A stretch of 64,000 bases of DNA from an uncultured Flavobacteriales bacterium (GCA_943788775.1 CALSRO010000002.1:186001-250000); one strand, 5' to 3'. Numbered from the stretch's first letter, positions 36,453 to 48,444 are shown. Translations and numbers: made by a program. The notes: a model not told the origin generated them from the sequence alone.

Positions 36453-38630
36453 ATGACTAGATTACTTCTCATATTGTCCTTATTACTCGCATTTAACACA
36501 TCTTATGCGGGTCATTTGGTCGGAGGTGAAATATCCTACTATCATATAGGAGGTGACACATACGAAGTCAGTCTTATTATGTACAGAGACTGTTATGCCA
36601 AAGGTGCAAACGTTGCTCAGAAATTCGATTCTGCTGTTAACATTTCTATTTATAATGCATCAAACAATGAGTTAATACAAGTAGTAAATTTTGCACAACC
36701 ACATGATAGCACACGCCTTCCCGTTGTTGTCGAAGTGCCTTGCCTTCCAAACCCACCTGATATTTGTGTTTTGGAAATGGTTTATACAGATACGGTGATT
36801 ATTGATGTTCCACCAAATGGAGTTTATTTAGTCAACCAAAGATGCTGCAGAACTCCAAATGCCCTGAATATTTTAAGCCCAAATCAATTTGGATCTACAT
36901 ATAGCGCATACATTCCAGGAAGCAATTTATTCAATGGTAATAGTTCTCCTCGTTTCAATCAAGTACCACCAATTGCACTTTGCGCGGGTATTTATCTTGA
37001 TTTAGATTATTCAGCTACAGATCCTGACTCGGATAGTTTGTATTATGATTTTTGCACCCCTTTTCATGGTGGTGGATCAAATCTAAGTAGTGGGGTTCCT
37101 CAACCCGACACACCTGCTTCACCACCATTTGACACAGTCATGTGGATGAATGGATATCACAAAGGATATCAGCTACCATCCGCTCCAGCTTTTGAAATTG
37201 ACCACAACACTGGAGTTATTAGTGGTCGACCGGATCAGCTTGGCACATATGTTTTTGGTGTTTGCGTAAGCGAATATAGAGAGGGTTTAAGGCTAGGTGA
37301 AAATAGAAGGGATTTTCAAATGGAGATTACTCCCTGTGATGTGGAAGCTGCAGCGGCAATTGATAGCGCCATTGAAGAGTGTATTGGGCTTCAAATTCAG
37401 TTTTATAACAAGAGTACCCTCGGAGAATACTTCTATTGGGATTTTGGTGATCCTAACACAAATGACGACACTTCATCGAAACCAAATCCTTCATACACAT
37501 ACCCAGATACCGGTTTCTATACAATCCGTTTGGTGGCTGTTGGTGCAGCGGGATGTTCGGACACCACATATTTCACTTATCATGTTCGACCAAAAATAAT
37601 CCCGGAGTATCAAGTACCCATACCCCAGTGTTTTGAAAACCATAGTTTCGACTTCATCCATGGTGGGTATGCTAAAACGAGCACCTTGAAATACTGGGTG
37701 ATACGTTCAGACACAATTTTAATCGTGCCTGACCTTCTCGGAATATATGATCAAAAATTCCCAAACCCAGGTGAGCACGTTGTTCAACTTGTTTATGAAG
37801 ATTTCGGATGTGTGAAAGTCCAATCCGACACCATTAGATTATACAAAAAACCTATTGCCTCAATTTTAGACTCATCTTTTGAATCATGCAGTCCCCTGAT
37901 TCACACATTATCTACAGAGACAGAATTTGCTGAAAAACGAAGCTACCAGTGGTATATAAATGACTCCCTGTTTTCGACTGATGAGTCACCGCTTATATAC
38001 CTCTCTAAGCCTGGCTTGTACGATCTCTCTATGATCATGACAACTGATTCGCTTTGTATCGACACCATATCTCTGGATTTTCCTGAATATTTGAACGTGC
38101 TACAAAACCCCATTGGAGCATTCTATTCGGATCCGTTGGTTGCTGATATGTTTGAACCTAATTTCACCTTATTTAATACTAGTTTGGATGCGGATAATGC
38201 TGTTTTCTACTTAGATAGCCTGCGATTCTCTAGTGATAGCATCGTAACTTTAACATTACAAGATACAGGAAACTATATGGTTAGTTTGATTGTAACAAAT
38301 GACAATGGTTGCAATGATACTGTCTCCGAAAAACTTAGAGTTTCACCTGAATTCTTGGTGTACATCTCCAATTCGTTCACACCAAATGGAGATGGATTTA
38401 ATGACATTTGGCTGCCCCGAATATTCGTTACAAAGGACTATTCACTTGAAATTAGAGACCGATGGGGATCATCCATTTTGAAGACCAATGACTTTCGACT
38501 TGGATGGAACGGCAGCAAGAATAACAATGGTAAGGAATGCCCAACGGGGGTGTATCACTATGACATTTCTGCCACAGACCTTGACAACAAAGTTCATCTA
38601 TATACGGGCACAATCACCCTATATCATTGA
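36453..38630 (+). CDS. Secreted PKD-type protein with T9SS type B (gliding-associated) sorting domain
   Basis: The start at 36453 gives a clean signal peptide (LLLILSLLLAFNTSYAG); an upstream GTG at 36426 is possible. The first region (about 20-290; HLVGGEISYYHIGGDTYEVSL, YRDCYAKG) is a module found at the head of many large flavobacterial gliding-associated proteins. A PKD domain follows at about 310-390 (FYNKSTLGEYFYWDFGDP, PSYTYPDTGFYTIRL). The end is a type B sorting domain (SNSFTPNGDGFNDIWLP ... IRDRWGSSIL ... WNGSKNNNG). It is probably attached to or released from the surface; substrate unknown. Length 725. Confidence 0.85.
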   Translation: MTRLLLILSLLLAFNTSYAGHLVGGEISYYHIGGDTYEVSLIMYRDCYAKGANVAQKFDSAVNISIYNASNNELIQVVNFAQPHDSTRLPVVVEVPCLPNPPDICVLEMVYTDTVIIDVPPNGVYLVNQRCCRTPNALNILSPNQFGSTYSAYIPGSNLFNGNSSPRFNQVPPIALCAGIYLDLDYSATDPDSDSLYYDFCTPFHGGGSNLSSGVPQPDTPASPPFDTVMWMNGYHKGYQLPSAPAFEIDHNTGVISGRPDQLGTYVFGVCVSEYREGLRLGENRRDFQMEITPCDVEAAAAIDSAIEECIGLQIQFYNKSTLGEYFYWDFGDPNTNDDTSSKPNPSYTYPDTGFYTIRLVAVGAAGCSDTTYFTYHVRPKIIPEYQVPIPQCFENHSFDFIHGGYAKTSTLKYWVIRSDTILIVPDLLGIYDQKFPNPGEHVVQLVYEDFGCVKVQSDTIRLYKKPIASILDSSFESCSPLIHTLSTETEFAEKRSYQWYINDSLFSTDESPLIYLSKPGLYDLSMIMTTDSLCIDTISLDFPEYLNVLQNPIGAFYSDPLVADMFEPNFTLFNTSLDADNAVFYLDSLRFSSDSIVTLTLQDTGNYMVSLIVTNDNGCNDTVSEKLRVSPEFLVYISNSFTPNGDGFNDIWLPRIFVTKDYSLEIRDRWGSSILKTNDFRLGWNGSKNNNGKECPTGVYHYDISATDLDNKVHLYTGTITLYH

Positions 38631-38632
38631 CA

Positions 38633-39883
38633 TTAGAGTCCCAAAAGCACTTGCTCCGGCTCCTTACCACCAAATAACATCCATGAAGGATTCTCTAGCA
38701 TTTGCTTCACTTTGACTAGGAAACTCACTGACTCCTTTCCATCAATAATCCTGTGATCGTAGGATAAGGCAACATACATAATTGGGCGTATAACCACCTG
38801 ACCATTCACTGCAACAGGGCGTTCTACAATATTGTGCATTCCTAGAATTGCGCTTTGAGGAGGATTAAGTATCGGTGTACTCAACATCGAGCCAAACACT
38901 CCGCCATTAGTAATTGTGAAAGTGCCCCCAGTCATTTCATCAATGGATAGCTTGCCATCTCGAGCTTTAATGGCCAATGTCTTAATACCAGATTCTATTT
39001 CGGCCAAGGACATTTGCTCTGCATTTCTGAGAACCGGCACCATTAGCCCTTTTGGACTACTCACAGCAATGCCGATATCAGCATAATCATGAAAAACCAT
39101 TTCTTGCCCATCGATATAAGCATTGACTGCAGGATAGGTATTCAGTGCTTCGGTAACCGCTTTGGTGAAGAATGACATGAATCCAAGTCCGACTCCATGC
39201 TTTTCCTTAAAAGCGTCCTTATACTTTTTTCTCAGGTCCATTATGTAGCTCATGTCCACCTCATTGAAGGTGGTCAGCATCGCAGTTTCATTCTTGACCG
39301 AAACTAATCGAGTAGCTATTTTCCGTCTCAAGCTCGACATTTTTTCGCGGCTTTCATCGCGATTTCCACCCCAGCCCAACATATCAGAGGCTGTGCTGAT
39401 TCCGCCAGCAAGGTAGGTCTCCACATCTTTCTTAAGGATCTTCCCACCTTCGCCAGATCCTTTGATTTTCGCAGCAGAAGCACCGCTTTCATTGATCATA
39501 GCCTTTGCAACTGGTGTTGCTTTTGCGCTTACTGAGTCTTTGGTCGCGTTACTTTCTGAAGGGGTTTTGTCACTAGCCTGATCTTCCTCCTTCTTTTCGG
39601 TCGCTACTGGTTTGTCTTCCTTTGGCTTGGGTGAAGGCTTAACACTTGTGTCAATTTTACAGACTACTTGTCCAATTTCAACCGTATCTCCCTCATCTAC
39701 CAAGAATTCGATCTTACCAGCAGCTTCGGCATTCAATTCTAGCGTTGCTTTATCGCTGTCAATTTCGGCAATGGGTTGATCTAATTCAACAACATCGCCA
39801 TTGCTTACTAATAGTTGCGCTACCTCTACTTCGGTAATTGATTCGCCCGGACTGGGCATTTTCATTTCTAATATATCAGCCAT
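38633..39883 (-). CDS. sucB: 2-oxoglutarate dehydrogenase E2, dihydrolipoyl succinyltransferase
   Basis: The E2 core of the 2-oxoglutarate dehydrogenase complex passes succinyl groups from lipoate to CoA. One lipoyl domain at about 1-77 carries the lipoyl-lysine in [10 protein letters not shown] (Lys45). A charged Pro/Glu-rich linker is at about 85-125, a peripheral-subunit-binding domain follows ([24 protein letters not shown]), and the catalytic domain ends with [11 protein letters not shown] (His/Asp). It is 13 nt after sucA on the same strand. Convergent stop is 2 nt from the T9SS gene. Confidence 0.95.
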   Translation of the reverse strand: MADILEMKMPSPGESITEVEVAQLLVSNGDVVELDQPIAEIDSDKATLELNAEAAGKIEFLVDEGDTVEIGQVVCKIDTSVKPSPKPKEDKPVATEKKEEDQASDKTPSESNATKDSVSAKATPVAKAMINESGASAAKIKGSGEGGKILKKDVETYLAGGISTASDMLGWGGNRDESREKMSSLRRKIATRLVSVKNETAMLTTFNEVDMSYIMDLRKKYKDAFKEKHGVGLGFMSFFTKAVTEALNTYPAVNAYIDGQEMVFHDYADIGIAVSSPKGLMVPVLRNAEQMSLAEIESGIKTLAIKARDGKLSIDEMTGGTFTITNGGVFGSMLSTPILNPPQSAILGMHNIVERPVAVNGQVVIRPIMYVALSYDHRIIDGKESVSFLVKVKQMLENPSWMLFGGKEPEQVLLGL

Positions 39884-39896
39884 GTTAGGGATATAA

Positions 39897-42596
39897 TTAA
39901 TTAAATACTCTGTCTATAATACTTTTCTGTCGCTGCTGAAAACGTTTCATGCTTCCACTAGCGGGACTACCGCTTTCATGTCGTGCTATGTAGTCCAGAT
40001 TCATGCCACTCCATTTCCGATTTACAAATTGCCATGCACCCATATTTTCAGGTTCCTCTTGGACCCAAACGAATTCCTTGGCTGAAGTGTATGATTTCAC
40101 CAATCTATCGAGCTGCTTTTGGGGGAATGGATACATCTGTTCTAAGCGAACAATCGCAACATCTTCCCTTCCGTTTTCCTCCCTCGCCTGCAACAAATCA
40201 TAATAGATTTTACCCGAACAAAAAGCCACTTTTTTGGCATTCTTTTTAGTGACATTATCATCCAAGACTTCTTGGAATCTTCCATCTGACAAATCTTTCA
40301 TTGTAGAAATACACTTTGGATGTCTCAATAGACTCTTTGGAGTAAAAACTACTAATGGAGCTCTAAACGGCCAGTAAACCTGTCTTCGCAATACATGAAA
40401 AAAGTTTGCTGGGGTCGTACAGTTTACGATCTGCATATTATTCTCTGCACATTGCATTAAAAACCTTTCCAATCTTGCTGATGAATGTTCCGCTCCCTGC
40501 CCTTCATATCCATGAGGTAGAAGCATCACCAATCCGTTCATGCAGGCCCACTTGTCTTCGGCTGCACTCAAGAATTGATCAATGATGATCTGGGCACCAT
40601 TGAAGAAATCACCAAACTGTGCTTCCCAAATAGTAAGCGACATCGGATTAGCCATGGCATAACCATATTCAAAACCCAAAACACCATATTCAGACAGCAA
40701 TGAATTATAGATGTAAAAAGGACCCTGCATAGAAGAAATATTCTCCAACGGGAAGTATTGCTCCTTGCTATCCTCGAGTGTAATCGCAGCATGTCGATGA
40801 GAGAACGTACCGCGTTGAACGTCTTGGCCGCTGATTCTTACAGGATACGCCTCCCATAAAAGTGATGCATAAGCCAATTGTTCGGCAATGGCCCAATCCA
40901 ATTTATCCTCTTCGATCATTCTCAAACGATCGTCCATCAATTTGATAATCTTTTTGAAGAAGGTCTTGTCCTTGGGCAATGTGTTTACCGACTTTGCTAT
41001 CTCGACAAGCTTCTTACCATCGAATTCAGTGTTTGGAGATTGGTTGAAATCCTCGTCTATCGATCTGCGGATACCCGTCCAGCTAGCCTCTAAAAAGTTG
41101 GTAATATTCGCACCTTTCTTCTCTTTTGCATCCGTTAATCTTTCTTGTAAAAAGGCATCAAAATCTTTTTCAATTTTTTTGGCTTCATCAGTCGTCAGCA
41201 CTCCTTCATTCACAAGTGTAGTGATATAAATATCCCTAGGGTTTTTGTGTTTTGAAATGGCCTTGTATAAGGTTGGCTGAGTAAAACGAGGTTCATCACC
41301 TTCATTGTGACCATACTTTCTGTAGCACAGCAAATCCACAAAAACATCTTCATGATACTTCTGTCGATATTCAACTGCCAACTTCATAGCATGCACCACC
41401 GCTTCTACGTCATCTCCATTTACATGAAAAATAGGCGATAGTGTCACTTTTCCAACGTCAGTGCAATATGTACTTGATCTACCGTCAATATAATTGGTAG
41501 TGAATCCAATTTGGTTATTAACCACAATGTGAATTGTCCCACCCGTTCGATAGCCCTTAAGCTGCGACATCTGAACGACCTCATAAACAATTCCCTGCCC
41601 TGCAATTGATGCATCTCCGTGGATCAGAATTGGAATGATCTTGTTTTCATCGTGTAAATAAGTGTCGATCTTAGATCTCACAATACCTTCAACAACAGGA
41701 TCCACCGCTTCCAAGTGAGACGGATTTGGGGCCAATGTTAGCTGTAATTTGCGGCCGGCTTCGGTTACAATTTCAGATGAAAATCCTAGGTGGTACTTCA
41801 CATCACCATCAAACAGGTTATCCTCGTACTCTTTACCTTCAAATTCACTGAAAATATCGGTATATGTTTTTTTCAAAACGTTGGCCAATACGTTAAGGCG
41901 ACCTCTATGAGCCATTCCTATGACGATCTCATCTACTCCAGCCTCAGAACCATTTTGCACAATTACATCCAATGCAGGAATCAATGATTCTCCGCCTTCC
42001 AATGAAAATCTTTTTTGACCCACAAACTTCTTATGCAGGAAACTCTCGAAGACAACCGCCTCATTTAGTTTCTCAAGCATTGCTCGCTTATGAGCAGTAC
42101 TGAATTTCGTGGTGTTCTTGCTAGGTTCGATCTTACTCTGAATCCACTGAACCACCTCAGGTTTTCTTATGTAGGTATATTCAACACCGATGCTTCGACA
42201 ATATGTCGTTTTCAGATGCTCAACTATATCCCTAAGGGTTGCCGCGCCAATTCCTATTTCGTTTCCCGCCTGAAACTCCGTGTCTAGATCAACATCACTA
42301 AGACCAAAATTGATAAGATCAAGCGTGGGTGTATATTTTCTTCTTTCTCTTACAGGGTTAGTTTGAGTAAATAGGTGGCCCCTGGATCTATAGGCGTTTA
42401 TTAGCTCTAGCACCTGAAACTCTTTAAGAGTTCCTTGTGGTATACCCTCGTTCTCGTAATTTGCTTGAAAGAAATCAAATCCAGCAAAGAATCCCTGCCA
42501 TTGCTCATCGACTGATTTCGGATCCTTCTTGTAAGACTTGTATAGTTCCTCAACAGCGCTTACATCGCCATTTCCGAGGTATGAAAATTTATCCAT
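39897..42596 (-). CDS. sucA: 2-oxoglutarate dehydrogenase E1 component
   Basis: This thiamin-diphosphate enzyme decarboxylates 2-oxoglutarate in the TCA cycle. The 899-residue protein begins [25 protein letters not shown]. It has the E1 motifs [35 protein letters not shown], the ThDP-binding [17 protein letters not shown], and [21 protein letters not shown] near the C-terminus. It is co-transcribed with sucB. The E3 gene (lpd) is not in the window. A TAGCTTTG box (42626-42619) lies upstream. Confidence 0.96.
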   Translation of the reverse strand: MDKFSYLGNGDVSAVEELYKSYKKDPKSVDEQWQGFFAGFDFFQANYENEGIPQGTLKEFQVLELINAYRSRGHLFTQTNPVRERRKYTPTLDLINFGLSDVDLDTEFQAGNEIGIGAATLRDIVEHLKTTYCRSIGVEYTYIRKPEVVQWIQSKIEPSKNTTKFSTAHKRAMLEKLNEAVVFESFLHKKFVGQKRFSLEGGESLIPALDVIVQNGSEAGVDEIVIGMAHRGRLNVLANVLKKTYTDIFSEFEGKEYEDNLFDGDVKYHLGFSSEIVTEAGRKLQLTLAPNPSHLEAVDPVVEGIVRSKIDTYLHDENKIIPILIHGDASIAGQGIVYEVVQMSQLKGYRTGGTIHIVVNNQIGFTTNYIDGRSSTYCTDVGKVTLSPIFHVNGDDVEAVVHAMKLAVEYRQKYHEDVFVDLLCYRKYGHNEGDEPRFTQPTLYKAISKHKNPRDIYITTLVNEGVLTTDEAKKIEKDFDAFLQERLTDAKEKKGANITNFLEASWTGIRRSIDEDFNQSPNTEFDGKKLVEIAKSVNTLPKDKTFFKKIIKLMDDRLRMIEEDKLDWAIAEQLAYASLLWEAYPVRISGQDVQRGTFSHRHAAITLEDSKEQYFPLENISSMQGPFYIYNSLLSEYGVLGFEYGYAMANPMSLTIWEAQFGDFFNGAQIIIDQFLSAAEDKWACMNGLVMLLPHGYEGQGAEHSSARLERFLMQCAENNMQIVNCTTPANFFHVLRRQVYWPFRAPLVVFTPKSLLRHPKCISTMKDLSDGRFQEVLDDNVTKKNAKKVAFCSGKIYYDLLQAREENGREDVAIVRLEQMYPFPQKQLDRLVKSYTSAKEFVWVQEEPENMGAWQFVNRKWSGMNLDYIARHESGSPASGSMKRFQQRQKSIIDRVFN

Positions 42597-42618
42597 CGAT
42601 CTATTCGAATATGATTAA

Positions 42619-42626
42619 CAAAGCTA
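42619..42626 (-). promoter_or_regulatory. Candidate -7 box (TAGCTTTG) for sucA
   Basis: An exact TAnnTTTG match on the minus strand ends 22 nt before the ATG at 42596. I see no TTG at the standard -33 distance. Confidence 0.4.
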
Positions 42627-42667
42627 AAATTTTATACCAACGGCATATTTCCATTCAAAGGTAGTTT

Positions 42668-42934
42668 TCACCCTTGTTTGAATTGTTTTCTAGTCCAGAC
42701 TTTTAATAATGTTCTATAGGCAATTAGTTGAGCGTATTGATCCGCTTCTAGAGAATTAACATCTATTCGCGATGGTATATCAATTCTATAATTGATATTA
42801 TCCCAATTTGTAGTCTTACATTTCGCCTCCTTGATGAAACCGGTTAAAACCAATACTAATTGTTCTGCGGAGCATGGCTCGATTACGGGGAAATCCGCCA
42901 TTCCGGCAAGTGTAAAATCCTTTCTCAACTGCAT
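42668..42934 (-). CDS. Small conserved-looking hypothetical protein
   Basis: I do not recognise this family. From the ATG at 42934 (preceded by AGAGG) it encodes 89 residues, soluble, with mixed helices (RKDFTLAGMADFPVIEPCSAEQLVLVLTGF; LEADQYAQLIAYRTLLKVW) and a basic C-terminus. An in-frame GTG at 42955 would add seven residues. It is divergent from the SDR gene 81 nt away and convergent to nothing. The coding potential looks good, but support rests on one open frame, so confidence is moderate. Confidence 0.5.
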   Translation of the reverse strand: MQLRKDFTLAGMADFPVIEPCSAEQLVLVLTGFIKEAKCKTTNWDNINYRIDIPSRIDVNSLEADQYAQLIAYRTLLKVWTRKQFKQG

Positions 42935-43015
42935 CCAAACCTCTGAGATCAGCACTTATCGACTAAGTTTATTAATCTCGTCACGAAGCATTTCAATCTT
43001 TAAAATATCACCCAT

Positions 43016-43930
43016 ATGACGAAAGTATTAATCACAGGTGGCACAGGTCTAGTTGGAATGGCTTTATCCAAGATTTTGGATAAAAAGGGCATAGGCATTC
43101 ATCATTTATCAAGAAATACAACTGGACAAGAGACCTATCCAACGTATACTTGGAATATTGATAAGGGTGAAATCGATAAAGCCGCTTTTGAAGGAGTGAA
43201 TAAAATAATTCATCTGGCTGGCGCCCCAATAGCAGATGAAAAATGGACGGATGAACGCAAGCAAATCATATTAGACAGCAGGGTCAAGTCTGCTGATTTA
43301 TTACTCAAAACCTGCCAGAATGAAGGAATCGGCCTGAAACAGTTTGTTTCGGCTTCAGCCATTGGTTGGTATCCTTTAGCAATATCAGAAGAATTACATG
43401 ATGAAACTGCTGGTCCGGGTGATGGATTTTTGGCTGATGTATGCAAATCTTGGGAGATGGCTGCTGATCAATTCAACCTAGTAAGTGAGGTAGTCACCAA
43501 GCTAAGAATAGGCCTTATACTAACTAAAAACGCAGGTGCACTATCCCAAATCGTTCGTCCAATCAATTTTTATTTAGGTGCTGGTCTTGGATCGGGCAAG
43601 CAATATATGTCTTGGATTCATCTCAATGATGTTGTTCGCATGTTTGAGCATGTTCTAACCCATGATATGGAGGGCGTGTATAATGCTGTTGGACCAGAGC
43701 CGACAAACAATCAAGAGTTTATGCAAACATTGGCTGACGTGTTAGACAAACCAATTCTATTACCAAATATTCCTGAGTTTGTAATTCGAATTATGTTTGG
43801 ATCTGCAGCCGATATGGTTTTGCGAGGGGTTCCATTGACTTCGGCAAAAATTTGTGCCACAGGGTTTGAATTTGAATATCCTACGCTAAACTCTTCGCTA
43901 TTTGATATCTATTGGTCTAAGACTCGCTAA
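43016..43930 (+). CDS. TIGR01777-type SDR/epimerase family oxidoreductase
   Basis: The 304-residue protein has the NAD(P)-binding start VLITGGTGLVGMALSKIL (about 4-21), then FVSASAIGWYP and a DUF1731-type C-terminal domain (VPLTSAKICATGFEFEYPTL). This is the YfcH/SulA-like nucleoside-diphosphate-sugar epimerase group, whose reaction is unknown. It stands alone, divergent from the small hypothetical, and its stop overlaps the polyprenyl synthase stop by 4 nt (CTAA). Confidence 0.88.
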   Translation: MTKVLITGGTGLVGMALSKILDKKGIGIHHLSRNTTGQETYPTYTWNIDKGEIDKAAFEGVNKIIHLAGAPIADEKWTDERKQIILDSRVKSADLLLKTCQNEGIGLKQFVSASAIGWYPLAISEELHDETAGPGDGFLADVCKSWEMAADQFNLVSEVVTKLRIGLILTKNAGALSQIVRPINFYLGAGLGSGKQYMSWIHLNDVVRMFEHVLTHDMEGVYNAVGPEPTNNQEFMQTLADVLDKPILLPNIPEFVIRIMFGSAADMVLRGVPLTSAKICATGFEFEYPTLNSSLFDIYWSKTR

Positions 43931-44895
43931 ATAGTCCTGCCGATAAGCTGGTCTACTAACCAAGAAAGGGTTTCTATAGCATCTTTATCACCCCTCATTT
44001 TAGCGAGAGATTTTTGAGCTATATCCGAATATTCTTGAACCTGCTGTTGAGCCAGTTTATCTATGTTCAATTCGCGATATATCATTAAGACCTCTTTTAC
44101 TCGGTCATCAAAATCCTTGATCGCATATGCCTCATGCAGTCTTTGCGAACCTTTACCTCCAAGCAGCTCCAAAGACTTTACCGTAAGCCAAGTGCGCTTA
44201 CCTTCCATAATGTCTCCACCCAGAACCTTACCAAACTCACTACTTCCAAAGGCGTCTAAATAATCATCCTTAACTTGAAAGGCGAGACCCAATGATTCAG
44301 CAAAAGCCTCCAAATTAGGAAGGTCTTGATCGTCTGCACCGCCTACCACGGCACCAATCTTGAGCGAACCCGAGAGTAAAACAGCCGTTTTCTGTCGAAT
44401 CATTCCTAGGTAATCTTCCATTGAAATTGAATCCAATTCGGAAAAGTCCATATCCAATTGCTGACCTTCGCAAACTTCAAGAGCAGTATCAGAAAAGATA
44501 CGAGCAGTTCTTGAGAACGTTTCTGGTGAAGTTTTTTGCAAGAGACTATAAGCCGCTACCAACATTCCATCGCCACTCAATAAGGCAATATTTGAGGACC
44601 ATTTTTTATGCACGGTTGGCAGTCCGCGTCTTACATCTGCACTGTCCATAACATCATCGTGTACTAGCGTGAAATTGTGAAACATTTCAACCGCCATTGC
44701 ATGATGTATAGCGTCTTCATAATTTCCTTTATAAAGTTGATTTCCAAGCAAGGTAAGCACAGGTCTGACACGTTTCCCACCTAGTCCCATGATGTATCGA
44801 ATTGGATCATAAAGGTTGGTTGGAGTTTTGGGCAATTCGATCCCTTTTATCTCCACCTCGACTCTTGCTAGAATTTCGCTATATAATTTATTCAT
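43927..44895 (-). CDS. Polyprenyl (trans-isoprenyl) diphosphate synthase
   Basis: It elongates allylic diphosphates with isopentenyl diphosphate, probably for menaquinone side chains. The two aspartate-rich Mg sites are clear: LVHDDVMDSAD (Asp80, 81, 84) and a second KDDYLDAFG at about 205-211. GGKRVRPVLTLLG binds the diphosphate. At 322 residues it resembles the IspB/octaprenyl-type branch; chain length cannot be read safely from sequence. It is the last gene of the operon RND-rfbA-this gene (2-nt gap). Confidence 0.9.
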   Translation of the reverse strand: MNKLYSEILARVEVEIKGIELPKTPTNLYDPIRYIMGLGGKRVRPVLTLLGNQLYKGNYEDAIHHAMAVEMFHNFTLVHDDVMDSADVRRGLPTVHKKWSSNIALLSGDGMLVAAYSLLQKTSPETFSRTARIFSDTALEVCEGQQLDMDFSELDSISMEDYLGMIRQKTAVLLSGSLKIGAVVGGADDQDLPNLEAFAESLGLAFQVKDDYLDAFGSSEFGKVLGGDIMEGKRTWLTVKSLELLGGKGSQRLHEAYAIKDFDDRVKEVLMIYRELNIDKLAQQQVQEYSDIAQKSLAKMRGDKDAIETLSWLVDQLIGRTI

Positions 44896-44897
44896 CT

Positions 44898-45758
44898 CTA
44901 GTCGATCAGTTTCATTAAGTATGAACCATATCCACTCTTAATGAGGGGTTCAGCTAATTCTTTTAGTTGACTAGCGTTTATAAACTTCTTTCTGTAAGCT
45001 ACTTCTTCAATACAACCTACCTTAAGTCCTTGACGTTCTTCAATCACTTGAACAAACTGACTCGCTTGCATTAATGATGGGAAGGTTCCCGTATCTAACC
45101 AAGCATAACCTCGTCCCATCACCCTCACCTCAAGTTCGCCCATTTCAAGATATTTCTTGTTCACATCGGTTATCTCATATTCACCACGTGCACTTGGCTC
45201 CAGTTCCTCAGCAATCTTTACGACCCGATTATCATAGAAGTAAAGCCCCGGAACAGCATAATTGGATTTAGGCTTAGTTGGCTTCTCTTCTAAGGAAATG
45301 GCCTTTTGATTTTGATCGAACTCCACCACTCCATATCGTTCGGGATCATTCACGTGATATGCAAATACCACCCCACCTTTTGGGTCAAGGGCTGATTCAA
45401 CTAGCTTATGTATGGCATGTCCAAAAAAGATATTATCTCCTAAAATCAAAGCGACATTATCGTCTCCAATAAATTCTTTACCCAAAACAAAAGCCTGAGC
45501 CAATCCATTGGGCACTTCCTGTACTTTGTATGAAAATTCACATCCTATTTGGGCACCACTTCCGAGAAGTCGCTGAAAATTTGGCAAATCCTCAGGTGTA
45601 GATATAATCAGTATTTCATTAATACCTGCCATCATCAGGACAGATAATGGATAATAAATCATTGGTTTATCATAAACCGGCAGCATTTGCTTACTTGTTG
45701 CCAATGTCAATGGGTGTAGTCTTGTTCCAGCTCCACCTGCTAAGATGATTCCTTTCAT
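44898..45758 (-). CDS. rfbA: Glucose-1-phosphate thymidylyltransferase
   Basis: RfbA makes dTDP-glucose for dTDP-rhamnose and related surface sugars. The 286-residue protein starts [18 protein letters not shown], the nucleotide-binding loop, with [13 protein letters not shown] and [23 protein letters not shown] is near the C-terminus. Unusually, no rfbB, rfbC or rfbD is beside it. It overlaps the RND gene by 4 nt (ATGA) and lies 2 nt before the polyprenyl synthase gene, so it is in an operon with unrelated envelope genes. Confidence 0.94.
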   Translation of the reverse strand: MKGIILAGGAGTRLHPLTLATSKQMLPVYDKPMIYYPLSVLMMAGINEILIISTPEDLPNFQRLLGSGAQIGCEFSYKVQEVPNGLAQAFVLGKEFIGDDNVALILGDNIFFGHAIHKLVESALDPKGGVVFAYHVNDPERYGVVEFDQNQKAISLEEKPTKPKSNYAVPGLYFYDNRVVKIAEELEPSARGEYEITDVNKKYLEMGELEVRVMGRGYAWLDTGTFPSLMQASQFVQVIEERQGLKVGCIEEVAYRKKFINASQLKELAEPLIKSGYGSYLMKLID

Positions 45759-48379
45759 TCTATGTCTGATTCGCTTGTTTGTTTGAAATCGAGATTGTCT
45801 AATTCAATGTCTTCTTCTTCGTCCAAGATTTCAAAGAGTGGTTCTTGAAATGTCTTTGTTATCATCCATTTCTCAAAAGTCATCAGAAATGAAGGCAATA
45901 AAATCAAGTTAGAGAACATGGCAACCAGCATGGTAAGCGAGACTAACAACCCTAAAGCTTGTGTACCACCAAACTGAGATGAATCGAACACGCTAAAACC
46001 AAAGAATAGGATGATAGAAGTGTAAACCATACTTACCCCAGTTTCATTCAAGGCACTCCTTACAGAAAGGCCAATATCATTGTTATGAGTTCTCAGTTCT
46101 TGGCGATATTTCGCTAAAAAGTGGATGGTGTCATCAACAGAAATACCAAAAGCAATACTGAAAACTAATAGCGTTGACGGTTTGATGGCGACTCCAAAGT
46201 AGCCCATAACCGCACCGGCAAAAAGTAATGGAATAAGATTAGTGATAACCGAGACCACTATCATTCTAAACGAATTGAAAACTGCAGCCATGAGCAACGC
46301 AACAATGACAATCGCAATGCTTAAGCTCATGAATAAATTTCGGACGAGGTAATTTGTACCCTTCAAAAAAGTAATACTCGGCCCAGTGAAGTCAAACTTG
46401 TAATACGTAGTCTCTAATGCGCTTTTGACTCCCTCAAAATAAGTAGGATTGGACGCTAAATGTGCAGTGGACAAATCAAATTCTTCTGCCGAAGTGCTGT
46501 CTACTGAGTTTCGCATAAAACTTCTCTTGGCGAGACCATTTCGCTTGAGAATATACCTCGCCAAAGAATCCTTTTCCGCTGGATTTTGAGAACTTTCAAT
46601 AATCGCAATAAGCGAATCTTCTTTTGCTCGCTTTGGATTTAAAACCGCATCTACCTCAAGAGTGACTATGGCCAAAATGCTATCCATCTCTGAAGTACCT
46701 ATATCCGCGACTTGAAGACTAATTCTTGCGAATTGCTCTGTTGAATCAATGTACGAATGCAACAATCCCTGATCCGCGTTGGCATTTTCAACGTAATCTT
46801 TAAAAAAGGCACGTTCACGACTTGTAATTAGGTCGTATCGATCTGGATTACCGTTATAAAAGGCCTGCCTCACAAACTTCAATGCATCCACAATTGAAAT
46901 GGACCTTGAAAATGATGGATCTCCTGCAAATACCGCAGACACATCATCCAATTTTTTGAGGAAATTAGGTTGCATTACCTGCTTAGGCTTTCCTGCGTCC
47001 ACCTGAATTTCAAAAGGAACAACGCCACCAAAATTGGTTTCAAACCAATGCAAATCATAGACTATTGGATGATCTGAAGGCAAATCATCCACAATATTCC
47101 CTGTGGTTTCAATTCGAGACAAACCAATGATAGCTACTACGATTCCGATGCCGAAGGTCCAATACACTTTGGTTCTATGACCACTTACCACACGATTCAA
47201 CCACGCTATTAACGCAGTAATCCAGTTCTTTTCAAGGTGGTCCGTGAAGCTATCTTTGGGAGGAGCCATGAAGCTGAAGCTGATGGTAATCACCATGATC
47301 GAAAGCAAGAACAAAGACATGATACTTAAGAAGGCCACGATACCAAACTCAACAAGAATAATGCTCTCTGTAAACGTAAATGTCAAAAACCCCACACCAG
47401 TAGTGGCATTTGTCATAAAAGTGGCCTTTCCGATTTTCGTTACAACCCGAGTTAGTGCCTTGGCTTTATTTCCATGTGTCTTTAATTCGGAATGGAATTT
47501 ATTTATCAAATAAATGCAGTTCGGAATTCCAATGACGATGATCAAAGGAGGAATTAAACTGGTCAGAATGGTGATTTCATATCCAAGCGTATTGATCATA
47601 CCCAACGACCAAATGACACCCAAACCAACCACGGTCATAGAAATCAATACAGGCTTTATTGATCGAAAGAATAGAAGCAGGATTATGATGGTTACCAAAA
47701 GAGTTAATGCCACAAAAAGTTTTATCTCCTTCTTGATTAAATCCGTCATCATTTCGCGGATGTAGGGCATTCCCGAGTATTTCACTACAAGTTCATTCTG
47801 AACTTCAAAATCCTGAACTTTAGTTAAAATCGATCCAAAAAACTCGGATCTCTGATTGGAGTTAAACCGCTCGTTTTTCATCGAAATAGCCATTAGGCTA
47901 TAATTATTTTCCGAATTATAGAGCAGGTTTTTATAAAACGGCAATGCCTCGAATTCCAGTTTAAGTGAGTCTAAATCTGTTTGCGAGCCCACCTTGGCTT
48001 TGACTAGGGGCTCAATCACGAACTTCTTTTCCGTTTCGCTTTTTCGAATGTTAAATGCACTTCCCACCGAGAGAACTGTGTCTACGCCATCAATCGCGCT
48101 TACACTGCGTCCCAGTTCATACCATTTATTGAATAAATCTGGATCATTGAAAAGGTCTTTTTCAATTCCTATTACGAAAACAGTAGACTCTTCTTTAAAC
48201 CGTTCTCGGAAAGTGTCATATGCAATTAGTGCGGGGTCATCATCAGGAAGCATCCGAGGTAAACCGTAGTACAACTTAACCCCACCCGCTTGGTAAAGCA
48301 TTGCAGCAGTGAAGCTAAATAGCAACACTATGAACAATATCCGATATCGTATTATTAAACCTGCGAGCTTTGCCCACAT
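45755..48379 (-). CDS. RND/MMPL-superfamily membrane transporter
   Basis: The start [20 protein letters not shown] at 48379 fits the first helix better than an upstream start at 48457. The roughly 874-residue protein has the two-fold RND plan: helix 1, a large periplasmic loop, helices 2-6 ([53 protein letters not shown]), a second loop, and a second membrane block with [30 protein letters not shown]. Relatives export lipids or hopanoids. Substrate unknown. No membrane-fusion partner is adjacent. First gene of an operon with rfbA. Confidence 0.85.
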   Translation of the reverse strand: MWAKLAGLIIRYRILFIVLLFSFTAAMLYQAGGVKLYYGLPRMLPDDDPALIAYDTFRERFKEESTVFVIGIEKDLFNDPDLFNKWYELGRSVSAIDGVDTVLSVGSAFNIRKSETEKKFVIEPLVKAKVGSQTDLDSLKLEFEALPFYKNLLYNSENNYSLMAISMKNERFNSNQRSEFFGSILTKVQDFEVQNELVVKYSGMPYIREMMTDLIKKEIKLFVALTLLVTIIILLLFFRSIKPVLISMTVVGLGVIWSLGMINTLGYEITILTSLIPPLIIVIGIPNCIYLINKFHSELKTHGNKAKALTRVVTKIGKATFMTNATTGVGFLTFTFTESIILVEFGIVAFLSIMSLFLLSIMVITISFSFMAPPKDSFTDHLEKNWITALIAWLNRVVSGHRTKVYWTFGIGIVVAIIGLSRIETTGNIVDDLPSDHPIVYDLHWFETNFGGVVPFEIQVDAGKPKQVMQPNFLKKLDDVSAVFAGDPSFSRSISIVDALKFVRQAFYNGNPDRYDLITSRERAFFKDYVENANADQGLLHSYIDSTEQFARISLQVADIGTSEMDSILAIVTLEVDAVLNPKRAKEDSLIAIIESSQNPAEKDSLARYILKRNGLAKRSFMRNSVDSTSAEEFDLSTAHLASNPTYFEGVKSALETTYYKFDFTGPSITFLKGTNYLVRNLFMSLSIAIVIVALLMAAVFNSFRMIVVSVITNLIPLLFAGAVMGYFGVAIKPSTLLVFSIAFGISVDDTIHFLAKYRQELRTHNNDIGLSVRSALNETGVSMVYTSIILFFGFSVFDSSQFGGTQALGLLVSLTMLVAMFSNLILLPSFLMTFEKWMITKTFQEPLFEILDEEEDIELDNLDFKQTSESDIE

Positions 48380-48444
48380 AATCTTAGCATTTTCAAAGGC
48401 TGCCGAAGGTAAGACTATTAAGTAAGTGCCACGTCTAGGACTGT

